Shown: positions 5,627-5,646 of the stretch, piece after piece
How positions within the stretch are numbered: the stretch's first letter is position 1
Layout: every line of letters begins with the position of its first letter
Assembly (NCBI GenBank): GCA_003542015.1
Contig: DPLL01000552.1
Span: 1-5,646, forward strand
Reading direction: 5' to 3'
Length of the DNA stretch: 5,646 bases
DNA from: Microcoleaceae cyanobacterium UBA9251
Lineage (GTDB): Bacteria; Cyanobacteriota; Cyanobacteriia; Cyanobacteriales; Microcoleaceae
Notes under the pieces: model-generated
Databases searched by the model: none
What the model was told of the DNA's origin: nothing
What the model saw: the letters and a program-made list of their open reading frames with translations, nothing else
Translations under genes and position numbers: made by a program

Positions 5627-5646
5627 CTGAGAAATCTGGTTTTTAC
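5627..5646. repeat. Possible third, edge-truncated relative of the hairpin repeat
   Basis: TGAGAAATCTGGTTTTTAC at the right edge resembles TGAGAAACCGGGTTTTTTAC, the reverse-complement reading of the right end of copy A. Two substitutions and one missing T separate them, and no GGGACT end is present. The match is short and cut by the window edge, so it may be a related family or chance. Confidence 0.3.

Overview
The window reads as chromosomal DNA from a filamentous cyanobacterium, most likely of the Oscillatoria/Microcoleus type. The reasons are a HIP1 octamer (GCGATCGC) with several partial HIP1 sites, a heptanucleotide tandem array, a CTTCGCG-type intergenic repeat, hairpin repeats built on GAAACCGGGTT, and gene sequences that look cyanobacterial. 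The genus is an inference from repeat style, not a database match.

All supported genes lie on the minus strand, so transcription runs from right to left. From the right edge: a fragment of a possible hairpin repeat (5627-5646); a promoter-like pair with a perfect TTGACA box (5504-5533); then an FAD/NAD(P)-binding oxidoreductase resembling UDP-galactopyranose mutase (3972-5476). This gene is split into two overlapping frames at a run of nine C on its coding strand (4640-4648). Next come two tandem, clearly paralogous multi-membrane-spanning glycosyltransferases of the GT39/ArnT-like type (2449-3843 and 896-2251). Each is preceded by an almost identical leader and by a copy of the same roughly 94-bp hairpin element. 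After a repeat-containing gap comes ubiX, the flavin prenyltransferase (75-704), with a TATAAT box of its own. The window ends on the left in a heptamer repeat array.

The oxidoreductase and the two glycosyltransferases plausibly form one surface-glycan or lipid-linked-sugar module. The flavoprotein would act on a sugar or a related precursor, and the membrane enzymes would move a sugar from a polyprenyl-phosphate carrier onto an acceptor outside the cytoplasm. The substrate cannot be read from the sequence. UbiX makes prenylated FMN for UbiD-type decarboxylases, probably for plastoquinone synthesis in this type of organism, and looks functionally unrelated to its neighbours.

Two points stand out. 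The poly-C tract could act as an on/off slippage switch for the flavoprotein, although a sequencing error or simple decay is also possible. The hairpin-leader-glycosyltransferase unit appears to have been duplicated as a block, and the two copies have diverged unevenly. I found no tRNA, rRNA, CRISPR array, transposase or riboswitch.
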